Below the pieces are notes generated by a model that searched no databases, was not told the origin of the DNA, and was given only the letters and a program-made list of their open reading frames with translations. This document shows, piece after piece, positions 1 through 5,775 of a DNA stretch of 6,745 nucleotides. The translations under genes and the position numbers were made by a program. Location of the stretch: contig JAMOUL010000273.1 of the NCBI GenBank assembly GCA_027062035.1, positions 1 through 6,745 of the forward strand. Reading direction: 5' to 3'. The DNA comes from Candidatus Aminicenantota bacterium. Its GTDB lineage: Bacteria; Acidobacteriota; Aminicenantia; S016-38. How positions within the stretch are numbered: the stretch's first letter is position 1; each line of letters begins with the position of its first letter.

Positions 1-993
1 GAAAAGGCGGATGGTTACCTCTTTAAACCTATCTGCCAGGGCTGAATAAACCTGGATCTGATGTTCCTCATCCGGGATTCGGAAGGAACTCAATAGAAGA
101 TATTCGCTCCTGAAAAGTCCCACCCCATCTATTTTTTCAGCCGGAACCTTCTCCGACTCCGTGGGAAATTCCAGGTTCACATAGAGTTCAAATTCCTCAC
201 CATCCAGGGTGGTACTTTCCTCCTCCAGAGCCTTCATGAAAACCTTTTCCTCTTCCTGAAGGGTAAGCTTGAGGTTTCTGTAATTGCTTATCTGAATGGA
301 CGTTGGAGACAGAATTACCTTTCCCTCGTTACCATCTACAATTACCTCCTCTCCTTCCTTAATCTTCTTTTCTACATCCTCTATTCCCACGACTGTGGGT
401 ATTCCAAAGGCCCTTGCAAGGATAACCGCATGATATGTGTCCCCTCCGTACTCGGTTACTATCCCCTCAGGGCTTTTCTTGGAGATTATAAAGGCTGCTT
501 CAGAGGGGAGAATGTTCTTTGAAACCAGAACCCCTCCCTCCCAGGACTCCTCCACCTCCTCCTTGCCGAGATTCTTCTGGATCCGTCTCAGTACATCCTC
601 TATATCGTGGACCTTTTCCTTTATGTGATAATCCTCCACGTTCTGAAAAATTCCGTGGTACTTTTTTATCAAACTTTCTATGGCCTTCTCTGCGGTTTCA
701 AGGTTTTCCACTATCCTCGAAATCATTTCTTCTATCAACTTTTTATCTTCCAGAAGAAGCAACTGGGACTCCAGAATGAGTGCGTGGTCGTCACCGATCT
801 TTTCCTTTATCTCGTTTTTTATATCGGTTAACTCTGTTCTTGTTCTCCTTACCGCTTCTTCCAGCCGCTTTACCTGTTCCCTCTCCTCTCCCCTTACAAT
901 ATTGGCGGAAACTATACGGGTGCTTCTTCTTAAAAATCTGGCCTTTCCGATGCCTATCCCCGCAACCGCGGGTTTACCCCTGAGGATTATCAT
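1..993 (-). CDS. ptsI: Phosphoenolpyruvate-protein phosphotransferase (PTS Enzyme I), N-terminal part, cut by window edge
   Basis: Enzyme I is the cytoplasmic kinase that starts the PTS by taking phosphate from PEP and passing it to HPr. The reading frame is open from the ATG at 993 to base 1 (331 codons; the family is usually about 570-590 residues), so the PEP-binding C-terminal barrel is mostly missing. Residues 1-20 resemble the family's N-terminal strand, with GIGIGKA in place of the usual SPGIAIGKA. Residues about 30-150 are a charged helical region, as expected for the HPr-binding subdomain. The PEP-utiliser active site GGDTYHAVILAR is at 184-195, with the phospho-accepting His188. GLFRSEYL at 292-299 and VTIR at 326-329 match the barrel arginines equivalent to E. 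coli Arg296 and Arg332. The start overlaps the ptsH stop as ATGA, and AGGGG lies just upstream. It is in frame and intact as far as visible. Confidence 0.96.
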   Translation of the reverse strand, partial: MIILRGKPAVAGIGIGKARFLRRSTRIVSANIVRGEEREQVKRLEEAVRRTRTELTDIKNEIKEKIGDDHALILESQLLLLEDKKLIEEMISRIVENLETAEKAIESLIKKYHGIFQNVEDYHIKEKVHDIEDVLRRIQKNLGKEEVEESWEGGVLVSKNILPSEAAFIISKKSPEGIVTEYGGDTYHAVILARAFGIPTVVGIEDVEKKIKEGEEVIVDGNEGKVILSPTSIQISNYRNLKLTLQEEEKVFMKALEEESTTLDGEEFELYVNLEFPTESEKVPAEKIDGVGLFRSEYLLLSSFRIPDEEHQIQVYSALADRFKEVTIRLF

Positions 994-1259
994 TCCCCTT
1001 CACCGAATCGATCTTCTATAAGCTGCACAATTGCCTCGATGGCTTCCTTCTCGTCTTCCCCATCAGCTTTGATAAGCAGCTTCGTTCCCACTGGAGCTGC
1101 AAGGGTTAAAAGACCGAGTATGGATTTAGCATCCGCTTCCATACCATTTGCCTCCACTGTAATTCTGCTCTTGAACCTCTGGGCCACCTGAACCAGCTTG
1201 GTTGCAGCCCTTGCATGCATACCCAGCCGGTTAATGAGGGTTACTTCCTTCTTTATCAT
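990..1259 (-). CDS. ptsH: Phosphocarrier protein HPr (proteobacterial/NPr-like), with both His15 and Ser46
   Basis: This small cytoplasmic phosphocarrier receives phosphate from Enzyme I on a histidine and donates it to EIIA proteins. The 89 residues match the family length of 85-90. GMHARAAT at 13-20 is the active-site signature with His15 and Arg17. The residue after Arg17 is Ala rather than the Pro of sugar-PTS HPr, which is common in proteobacterial regulatory HPr proteins. KSILG at 45-49 is the regulatory site, with Ser46 as the expected target of HprK encoded in the same operon. The C-terminus has the usual DEKEAIEAI helix and ends RFGEGE. The start overlaps the upstream EIIA stop as ATGA, and an AAAGGAG sequence sits 11 nt upstream. 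The stop overlaps ptsI in the same way. HPr activity is near certain; whether its main role is regulatory is inferred from the neighbours. Confidence 0.97.
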   Translation of the reverse strand: MIKKEVTLINRLGMHARAATKLVQVAQRFKSRITVEANGMEADAKSILGLLTLAAPVGTKLLIKADGEDEKEAIEAIVQLIEDRFGEGE

Positions 1260-1663
1260 TTCTCAAGAAACTCCTTTATTCTTCCGATGGATTCCTTTCC
1301 CCTCTGAACAAGGGCAATTGAAAGGTCCCTGAGGTTCATCCTTTCCCTTTCTGAAAGAAATTTCAGAAGCAGGGGAAGATTAACTCCGGTTATTATTTCA
1401 ACATTTCTATCTTCCAGCATGGAGACGCAAATATTGGTTGGGGTTCCTCCGAAGATGTCAGTAAACACCACAACTCCTTTGCCCTTGTCCTCTTTATCCA
1501 CCGCTTCCTTTATAAGATCCACCTTGTCCTCTATTCCGCTCGCCCCTTCCTTCCACTCTATGGAGATAACAGGAAGGGAAACCTTCTTCCCCAGTATCTC
1601 TGATGCAACCTTAATAAGTGATTCTCCTAAATTTCCATGGGTAATAATGATTCCGCCTATCAT
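1256..1663 (-). CDS. PTS EIIA component, mannose/fructose (EIIA-Man) family
   Basis: This is a cytoplasmic PTS EIIA domain protein of the mannose family, predicted to accept phosphate from HPr. The 135 residues correspond to a stand-alone EIIA-Man domain without the fused EIIB domain found in E. coli ManX. IITHG at 6-10 contains the phosphorylatable His9. The conserved TDIFGGTPTN at 68-77 carries Asp69, which corresponds to the active-site aspartate of the family. Starting at 1663, the ATG overlaps the rapZ stop as ATGA, with GAGG five bases upstream. The gene ends overlapping ptsH. No EIIB, EIIC or EIID partner appears in the window, so a regulatory or orphan role is plausible; a permease encoded elsewhere or downstream of ptsI cannot be excluded. 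Family assignment is firm; the substrate is unknown. Confidence 0.94.
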   Translation of the reverse strand: MIGGIIITHGNLGESLIKVASEILGKKVSLPVISIEWKEGASGIEDKVDLIKEAVDKEDKGKGVVVFTDIFGGTPTNICVSMLEDRNVEIITGVNLPLLLKFLSERERMNLRDLSIALVQRGKESIGRIKEFLEK

Positions 1664-2517
1664 CCTTTCCTCACATCTCTGTGTGTTTTTTGTACCTGAA
1701 ATTTTTCAAATCCCTTCAACCAATTATACAATTCCTCAACAAAAAACACTGACCTGTGTTTTCCACCTGTACATCCTACCGAAATGGTAAGTTCCCTCCG
1801 ACCATCCAGGAAAAACATGTCCAGGGTTTCCTCCAGGAAATTCTTCATTGCTTCCATATACTTAATTACCTCTTTATGGGAGAGCAAAAATTCCCTTATC
1901 CTCTGGTCGGTTCCAGAAAACTCCCTCAGTTCCGCCACCCAGAATGGATTGGGAAGGGCCCTTACATCAAATAAAAGATCTGTTTCTGCCGGGATCCCGT
2001 AGACAAATCCAAAACTGACGAGATTTATCCGGTAGAGAGTATCTGTTCCCTGGTATTTTTCCATAACCTTCCTTCTGAGACCACCCATGGAAAGGCCGGT
2101 TGTATCTATAAATTCCTTTGCAAGGTTCCGCGCCGCAGCAAGAATTTCCCTTTCCTCCCTCAACGCTTCTTCAAGGGATCCCGTGTCCTGAAGGGGATGT
2201 TTTCTGCGCAGAAGTTTAAACCTTCTTATTATCTCTTCATCAGAAGCATCGAGAAATATCACTTCAACGTCGAAATTCTTTCTCAGCTGGTCCACCAGCC
2301 ACGAAAATCTCTGGGCGAAATTTTCCTCCCTTACATCTATAACCAGGGCAAATTTATCGTAGGAAGGGTTCTTTTTGTGAAGATGGGAAATCAACCTGGG
2401 GATAAAGTCTATGGGCAGATTGTCCATGCAGTAGTAACCGATATCTTCCAGAGCCTTCAGGTATGTGGTTTTTCCTGAACCTGATACTCCGGTTATAATT
2501 ACAACCCTCGGTTTCAT
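1660..2517 (-). CDS. rapZ: RapZ/YvcJ-family nucleotide-binding protein
   Basis: This is a P-loop protein of the RapZ family (YvcJ in Bacillus). In E. coli, RapZ is an RNase adaptor controlling glmS through the small RNA GlmZ and binds glucosamine-6-phosphate; its role here is not known. The 285 residues match the family (E. coli 284). The Walker A motif GVSGSGKTT is at 10-18, followed by the typical LEDIGYYCMDNLP at 23-35. A Walker B-like LVIDVRE is at 58-64, RRKHPL is at 104-109, and FGFVYGIPAETDLLFDVR is at 169-186. The C-terminal signature GCTGGKHRS is at 248-256 with Cys249, His254 and Arg255. The basic tail (KTHRDVRKG) resembles the RNA-binding end of E. coli RapZ. It overlaps hprK upstream and the EIIA gene downstream, each by ATGA. 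Family identity is certain from several motifs; the RNA-adaptor function is only inference. Confidence 0.97.
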   Translation of the reverse strand: MKPRVVIITGVSGSGKTTYLKALEDIGYYCMDNLPIDFIPRLISHLHKKNPSYDKFALVIDVREENFAQRFSWLVDQLRKNFDVEVIFLDASDEEIIRRFKLLRRKHPLQDTGSLEEALREEREILAAARNLAKEFIDTTGLSMGGLRRKVMEKYQGTDTLYRINLVSFGFVYGIPAETDLLFDVRALPNPFWVAELREFSGTDQRIREFLLSHKEVIKYMEAMKNFLEETLDMFFLDGRRELTISVGCTGGKHRSVFFVEELYNWLKGFEKFQVQKTHRDVRKG

Positions 2518-3425
2518 ACCTCACCAATCCTTTCCATTAGCTCTTTAAGGGGATAAATACCTGACCTTGCCAGCAGATAAAGCCTTGCAGCCACCTCTAT
2601 AAGGTTGGCAATGTTCCTTCCAGCAGCCACAGGAATTTTCCTTGCCGGTATCTCCACCCCCAGTATTTCCATCTTTTCCTCTTCCAGGAATAGTCTTTCC
2701 TCGTTCTTATTGAACTCCCTGAGCTCAAGAATCAGGTCTATGGGGGAGAAGGGCAGAACTGCTCCTCCAAAAATCTCGTTTACATTTATGGCACCAAGTC
2801 CCCTTATTTCCATAAACCCCCTTATTTTTTCCGGGGAAATTCCGACTATTTTGCCCTCAGGCAGTCTAAGGACTTCAACTATATCATCGGCAACGAACAT
2901 ATGGCCCCTGCTTATCAGTTCAAGGGCTATTTCGCTCTTTCCTATTCCGCTTTCCCCTATTATTAAAATTCCAACCCCGTATACTCCCAGGAGCTCGCCA
3001 TGAATCACTATTCTCTCAGACAGTTCCCAGTGAAGAAAATTGTTTATCCTTTCATAACAATTGCATTTGAGACAAACGAAGACCGGAATCGACCTTTCCC
3101 TGGCAATGGAAACAATGAACTTCACCTGCTCATCATCCGCCTCTTCTCCGATTATAAGGGCAGGGGGATGGAGGGAAAGGTAATCCGTTAGCTTTTTCCC
3201 CGCCTTTTCGTCGGAAAGTGTGGAAATGTAGAGTAACTCATCCCTTCCCAGGAACTGAACAGCCCCCTTTATAAAAAGCTCTTTGACCCCGGCCAGCACA
3301 AGACCGGGACGCTGAAGGGAAGCACTGGAAATCTCACCCTCCAGGGCATCCCTTTCCGGATAAACCAGGCGGAGATACTCCTCGTTGGAGGAGTAAAAAT
3401 CCCTGATAGATAATTTAACCCTCAT
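2514..3425 (-). CDS. hprK: HPr kinase/phosphorylase
   Basis: This bifunctional enzyme phosphorylates and dephosphorylates Ser46 of HPr, coupling metabolic state to PTS output. From the ATG at 3425 it has 303 residues, close to the family's usual 310-320. An N-terminal regulatory domain covers about 1-125. The kinase domain has the conserved VIHGELLGVYGVG at 140-152 (catalytic-region His142), Walker A GESGIGKS at 157-164, the FVADD acidic pair at 180-181, the family signature EIRGLGAINV at 206-215, and PVAAGRN at 265-271. The start is ambiguous: an upstream in-frame ATG at 3440 would add five residues (MKNSG). I prefer 3425 because MRVKLSIRDF matches the usual family N-terminus. Either start overlaps the end of ptsN (11 or 26 nt), and neither has a well-spaced Shine-Dalgarno sequence, suggesting translational coupling. 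The stop overlaps rapZ as ATGA. A Cys-x2-Cys-x-Cys cluster at 118-123 is unusual. Confidence 0.96.
   Translation of the reverse strand: MRVKLSIRDFYSSNEEYLRLVYPERDALEGEISSASLQRPGLVLAGVKELFIKGAVQFLGRDELLYISTLSDEKAGKKLTDYLSLHPPALIIGEEADDEQVKFIVSIARERSIPVFVCLKCNCYERINNFLHWELSERIVIHGELLGVYGVGILIIGESGIGKSEIALELISRGHMFVADDIVEVLRLPEGKIVGISPEKIRGFMEIRGLGAINVNEIFGGAVLPFSPIDLILELREFNKNEERLFLEEEKMEILGVEIPARKIPVAAGRNIANLIEVAARLYLLARSGIYPLKELMERIGEV
3376..3395 (-). repeat. Perfect 8-bp inverted repeat (4-nt loop) near the start of hprK
   Basis: TACTCCTC and GAGGAGTA are separated by four bases and encode residues 11-17 (YSSNEEY) of HprK, beginning 27 nt inside the preferred start codon. A hairpin here could slow early elongation or mask the SD-like GAGGAG. 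A repeat of this size is not rare by chance in 6.7 kb, so function is uncertain. Confidence 0.35.
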
Positions 3426-3888
3426 CCCTGAATTCTTCATCCTGAATTATTTTAACCACTTCCTCAGGGGTTTTAGCCTCAAGCAAACTATCCACCAGCC
3501 TCTTTTTCCCCTTTCTGGCAAGTCTCGCAATAGCTGCAAGGACCTGAAGGTGCAGGTTTGGAGGATTGGGTGGAGAAACTGCGGTAAAGAACAAATATGT
3601 GAGTTTACCGTCCGGGGAGTTAAAATCCACCCCCTTCTTTGATATTGCAAGGGAGAGGCGGGGCTCCTTGATCTCCTCCATTTTACAATGGGGTACAGCC
3701 ACTCCACCGGGAAGGGATGTGCTCCCGAGTCTTTCCCTGGCAAGAAGCCTGTTGTAGAGCTTCTTCCAGTTATTAACTGCCCCGGCCTTCTCCATGAACC
3801 TGGAGATCTCCTCCAGGACCCCCTCCACGGTCTCCGCCTCCAGGCCTATGAGGACAAGTTCAGGAGAAAGCAGACTATTAATCTGCAC
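3415..3888 (-). CDS. ptsN: PTS EIIA-Ntr regulatory protein
   Basis: This is a nitrogen-PTS EIIA protein of the fructose/mannitol EIIA fold. In proteobacteria it is a phosphorylation-dependent regulator rather than a transporter subunit, with partners such as potassium transport and sensor proteins; its partners here are unknown. The 157 residues match the family (E. coli 163). The N-terminus INSLLSPELVLIGLEA is typical and supports the start. The active-site motif GGVAVPHCK at 61-69 contains His67, and the second conserved histidine is His113 in PPNLHLQVLAAIARL. The start codon is GTG, one base after the hpf TAA stop, with only a weak SD-like GAGTGG. This suggests translation depends partly on ribosomes finishing hpf. 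The 3' end overlaps hprK. HPr (this operon) is the expected phosphate donor. Confidence 0.96.
   Translation of the reverse strand: MQINSLLSPELVLIGLEAETVEGVLEEISRFMEKAGAVNNWKKLYNRLLARERLGSTSLPGGVAVPHCKMEEIKEPRLSLAISKKGVDFNSPDGKLTYLFFTAVSPPNPPNLHLQVLAAIARLARKGKKRLVDSLLEAKTPEEVVKIIQDEEFRDEG
3421..3447 (-). repeat. Short direct repeat carrying both candidate hprK start codons
   Basis: On the minus strand the motif AATTCAGG(G)ATGA occurs twice, 15 bases apart. Each copy contains one of the two in-frame hprK ATG codons (3440 and 3425), and both lie inside the last codons of ptsN. In the ptsN frame the copies encode the similar peptides QDEE and RDEG. The repeat makes the true start of hprK undecidable from SD position alone. 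Confidence 0.5.
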
Positions 3889-3889
3889 T

Positions 3890-4399
3890 TTACCACTCTG
3901 GTTCTATTAAATAATAGGTGTTGCCCTTTCTGTAAACCACATTAACCTTGTTATTGGAAGAGTTCCTGTAAACGAGAATGTCCTTTTTCTGGGCTTCCAG
4001 CTCCATAATAGCTTCCTCTACTGTCATGGGCTTATCGGAATAATCGCTGGAGTAAACTATCCTGGTTGAAACCTGCTCTGAAACCTGAGGAATTTCCGTT
4101 GCTTTTCCCTTCTTTTTTGACCTTTTCTTTTCCTTACTTTTCTTTATCTGGCTCTCTATAATATCGAAAGCAGAATTTAATGAGGCAAACATGTCGTTTG
4201 TTGTTTCCCTCGCTCTAAACTCAAAAATCCCCCCCTTTACCATAACTTCGGCTATGTGCCGATATTTCTCTACAGAGCAAATTACTTCAACGTTCAATAT
4301 TTCTCCAAGGAGCTTCTGAAGTTTGGCAACTCTTTTTTCTGCTCGCTTTTTCAGCGACTCCGGGATCTCGTAATGCCTGCCGATAAATTTGATGTTCAT
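3890..4399 (-). CDS. hpf: Ribosome hibernation promoting factor, long form (HPF/RaiA family)
   Basis: This ribosome-associated factor inactivates ribosomes in stationary phase or stress. The 169 residues and two-domain layout make it a long-form HPF, which dimerises 70S ribosomes directly, unlike the short HPF of about 95 residues found at this locus in E. coli. Residues 1-95 form the ribosome-binding S30AE domain (MNIKFIGRHYEI start; FRARETTNDMFASLNSAFD at 61-79). Residues 86-99 are a lysine-rich linker. Residues 112-169 form the C-terminal dimerisation domain, with KPMTVEEAIMELE at 123-135 and VNVVYRKGNTYYLIEP at 152-167. The start overlaps the rpoN stop as ATGA and has the strongest Shine-Dalgarno in the window, GGAGG seven bases upstream. 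This would allow hpf to be translated well above its neighbours. It is followed one base later by ptsN. Confidence 0.97.
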   Translation of the reverse strand: MNIKFIGRHYEIPESLKKRAEKRVAKLQKLLGEILNVEVICSVEKYRHIAEVMVKGGIFEFRARETTNDMFASLNSAFDIIESQIKKSKEKKRSKKKGKATEIPQVSEQVSTRIVYSSDYSDKPMTVEEAIMELEAQKKDILVYRNSSNNKVNVVYRKGNTYYLIEPEW

Positions 4400-5775
4400 G
4401 TTGAAACCTCCAGTCTATATTTCTTTTTCCTTTTATTTACACTTTCTATTCCCATTTCTTCCCTATATTTTGCCACGGTTCTCCGCGAAATGTATATACC
4501 CTTTCTCGCAAGAATCTCCGTGATTTCCTCATCAGAGTAAGGATCTTCCCTGGGTTCCGTTTCTATGATCTTCTTTATCGTCTCCTTTATGGATACAGAC
4601 GAAATATTTCCTCTGAAACCTCCCACGCTTGAAGGGAAGAAAAATTTTAATCTGTAGGTTCCCTTTGGGGTTGCCATAAACCTGGTGGAAACGATTCTGC
4701 TTATGGTTGACTCATGGACCCCCACCGCAGAAGCCACCTCTCTCAGATTGAGGGGTTTAAGATACTCCGGCTTATAACCCTTCTTGAAAAATTCCCTTTG
4801 TTTTTCAACTATGTATTCCACCGTCTTTCTGAGAACTTCCTTCCTCTTGGAAAGGGCGTTTAAAAACCACCTTGCCGATCTTATCTTCTCCTTGGCAAAT
4901 TTTTGAAGTTCAGGAGAAGCATCTGGATTTTCCAGAATTTTCAGGTAAAAGGGACTTATTCTGAGGGGAGGAAGGTCCCTTTCTATAATCCTTACCCTGA
5001 GCTCCCCATCATCGTCCTCTTCAAGAATTATATCCACATCCACTTCATCTGCGGTCTTATCGTTGAATGTGGAGGCAGGAAAGGGATTTAACTTCTGGAT
5101 CTCTTCTATTGCCTCCTTCAGGTCTGCAAGGGAACAGGAAAGCTTTTCAGCAACCCTGTCGTAATCCCTCTTTTTCATAAGCTCCAGCATTTCCGTATTG
5201 AGAAGTTTCCAGCTTATGCTTCCCTCCTTTCCCCGTGCCTTCAACTGAGCCTTCAGGGCCTCTATTACGTCCCTGGCTCCTATCCCATAGGGAGGCAACC
5301 CTATAAGTTTCTTTCTCACATTCTCCACAAATTCAGGTGGTTCCCCTGTTTCCTGAACAACCATATGAAAGGAAGGTTCGTCAAGAAATCCCTTGGGTCC
5401 GAGATAATCTATAATAACCTCTGCCACGTCCCTTTCCCTCTCGTCCTGAAAGTGGGGAAGCAGGGCCTTCCTCATCTTTTCCCTTGGATTGGGAATATAA
5501 GGAACAAGGGCCTCCGGGGGATCCTTCTCATCTTCATCATCCTCATAATAGTATTCAAAAAACTCAGCCCCGCTGGAGGAGAAAAGCTCTGGCTTTATTT
5601 CCTCGTCCGGAGCCTCATTCTCAATTTCAAGGGCAGGGTTTTGCTCTATGATCTCTTCTATTTTTTCCCTCAACTCAAGATAGGTCAATGGTAAAAGGTC
5701 AAGGTAGAGCCTTACCTCATTGAAAACTTTAAGCGCTGGCTTCTGCTGAAGATTAAGATCCTGTTTTTGTTTCAT
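4396..5775 (-). CDS. rpoN: RNA polymerase sigma-54 factor
   Basis: This alternative sigma factor recognises -24/-12 promoters and needs AAA+ activators to open DNA. The 459 residues are typical (about 430-500). Region I (about 1-50) is recognisable by spacing and by its end, LREKIEEIIEQNPALE at 35-50, but is unusually divergent. Region II (51-92) is strongly acidic. The core-binding domain is 95-250 and contains LPPYGIGARDV at 160-170. Residues 299-380 include WFLNALSKRKEVLRKTVE and the helix-turn-helix segment LNLREVASAVGVHESTISR at 342-360. The RpoN box at 430-438 reads SRRTVAKYR, with Ser replacing the usual first Ala. The ATG at 5775 overlaps lptB by 23 nt. No start codon lies just upstream in frame, and AGG is present seven bases before the ATG. 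The stop overlaps hpf as ATGA. The family call is certain; the consequences of the divergent region I are unknown. Confidence 0.97.
   Translation of the reverse strand: MKQKQDLNLQQKPALKVFNEVRLYLDLLPLTYLELREKIEEIIEQNPALEIENEAPDEEIKPELFSSSGAEFFEYYYEDDEDEKDPPEALVPYIPNPREKMRKALLPHFQDERERDVAEVIIDYLGPKGFLDEPSFHMVVQETGEPPEFVENVRKKLIGLPPYGIGARDVIEALKAQLKARGKEGSISWKLLNTEMLELMKKRDYDRVAEKLSCSLADLKEAIEEIQKLNPFPASTFNDKTADEVDVDIILEEDDDGELRVRIIERDLPPLRISPFYLKILENPDASPELQKFAKEKIRSARWFLNALSKRKEVLRKTVEYIVEKQREFFKKGYKPEYLKPLNLREVASAVGVHESTISRIVSTRFMATPKGTYRLKFFFPSSVGGFRGNISSVSIKETIKKIIETEPREDPYSDEEITEILARKGIYISRRTVAKYREEMGIESVNKRKKKYRLEVST
4407..4411 (-). promoter_or_regulatory. Strong Shine-Dalgarno of hpf
   Basis: The minus strand reads GGAGG followed by a 7-nt spacer to the hpf ATG at 4399, inside the last codons of rpoN. 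It is the best-placed full SD core among the junctions in this window. It supports the hpf start at 4399 and predicts independent, efficient ribosome loading on hpf, rather than reliance only on coupling through the ATGA overlap. Confidence 0.75.

Noticed and set aside
680..1021. 113-codon plus-strand open frame opposite ptsI/ptsH
   Set aside because: It is a shadow of ptsI, rich in Ser and Leu from complementing Glu/Lys/Arg codons; the minus strand encodes a clear Enzyme I.
2605..3003. 132-codon plus-strand open frame opposite hprK
   Set aside because: It lies opposite the conserved HprK kinase domain, its Ser/Ile-rich composition is typical of antisense shadows, and no motif is seen.
3508..3523. 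Sigma-54-like TGGCA...GCAA on the plus strand
   Set aside because: The distance between the GG and GC elements is two bases too short, the orientation is antisense to every gene, and it lies inside ptsN codons.
3447..3743. 98-codon minus-strand frame inside ptsN
   Set aside because: It is an alternative frame of ptsN with no motif; ptsN retains both conserved histidines and the family N-terminus.
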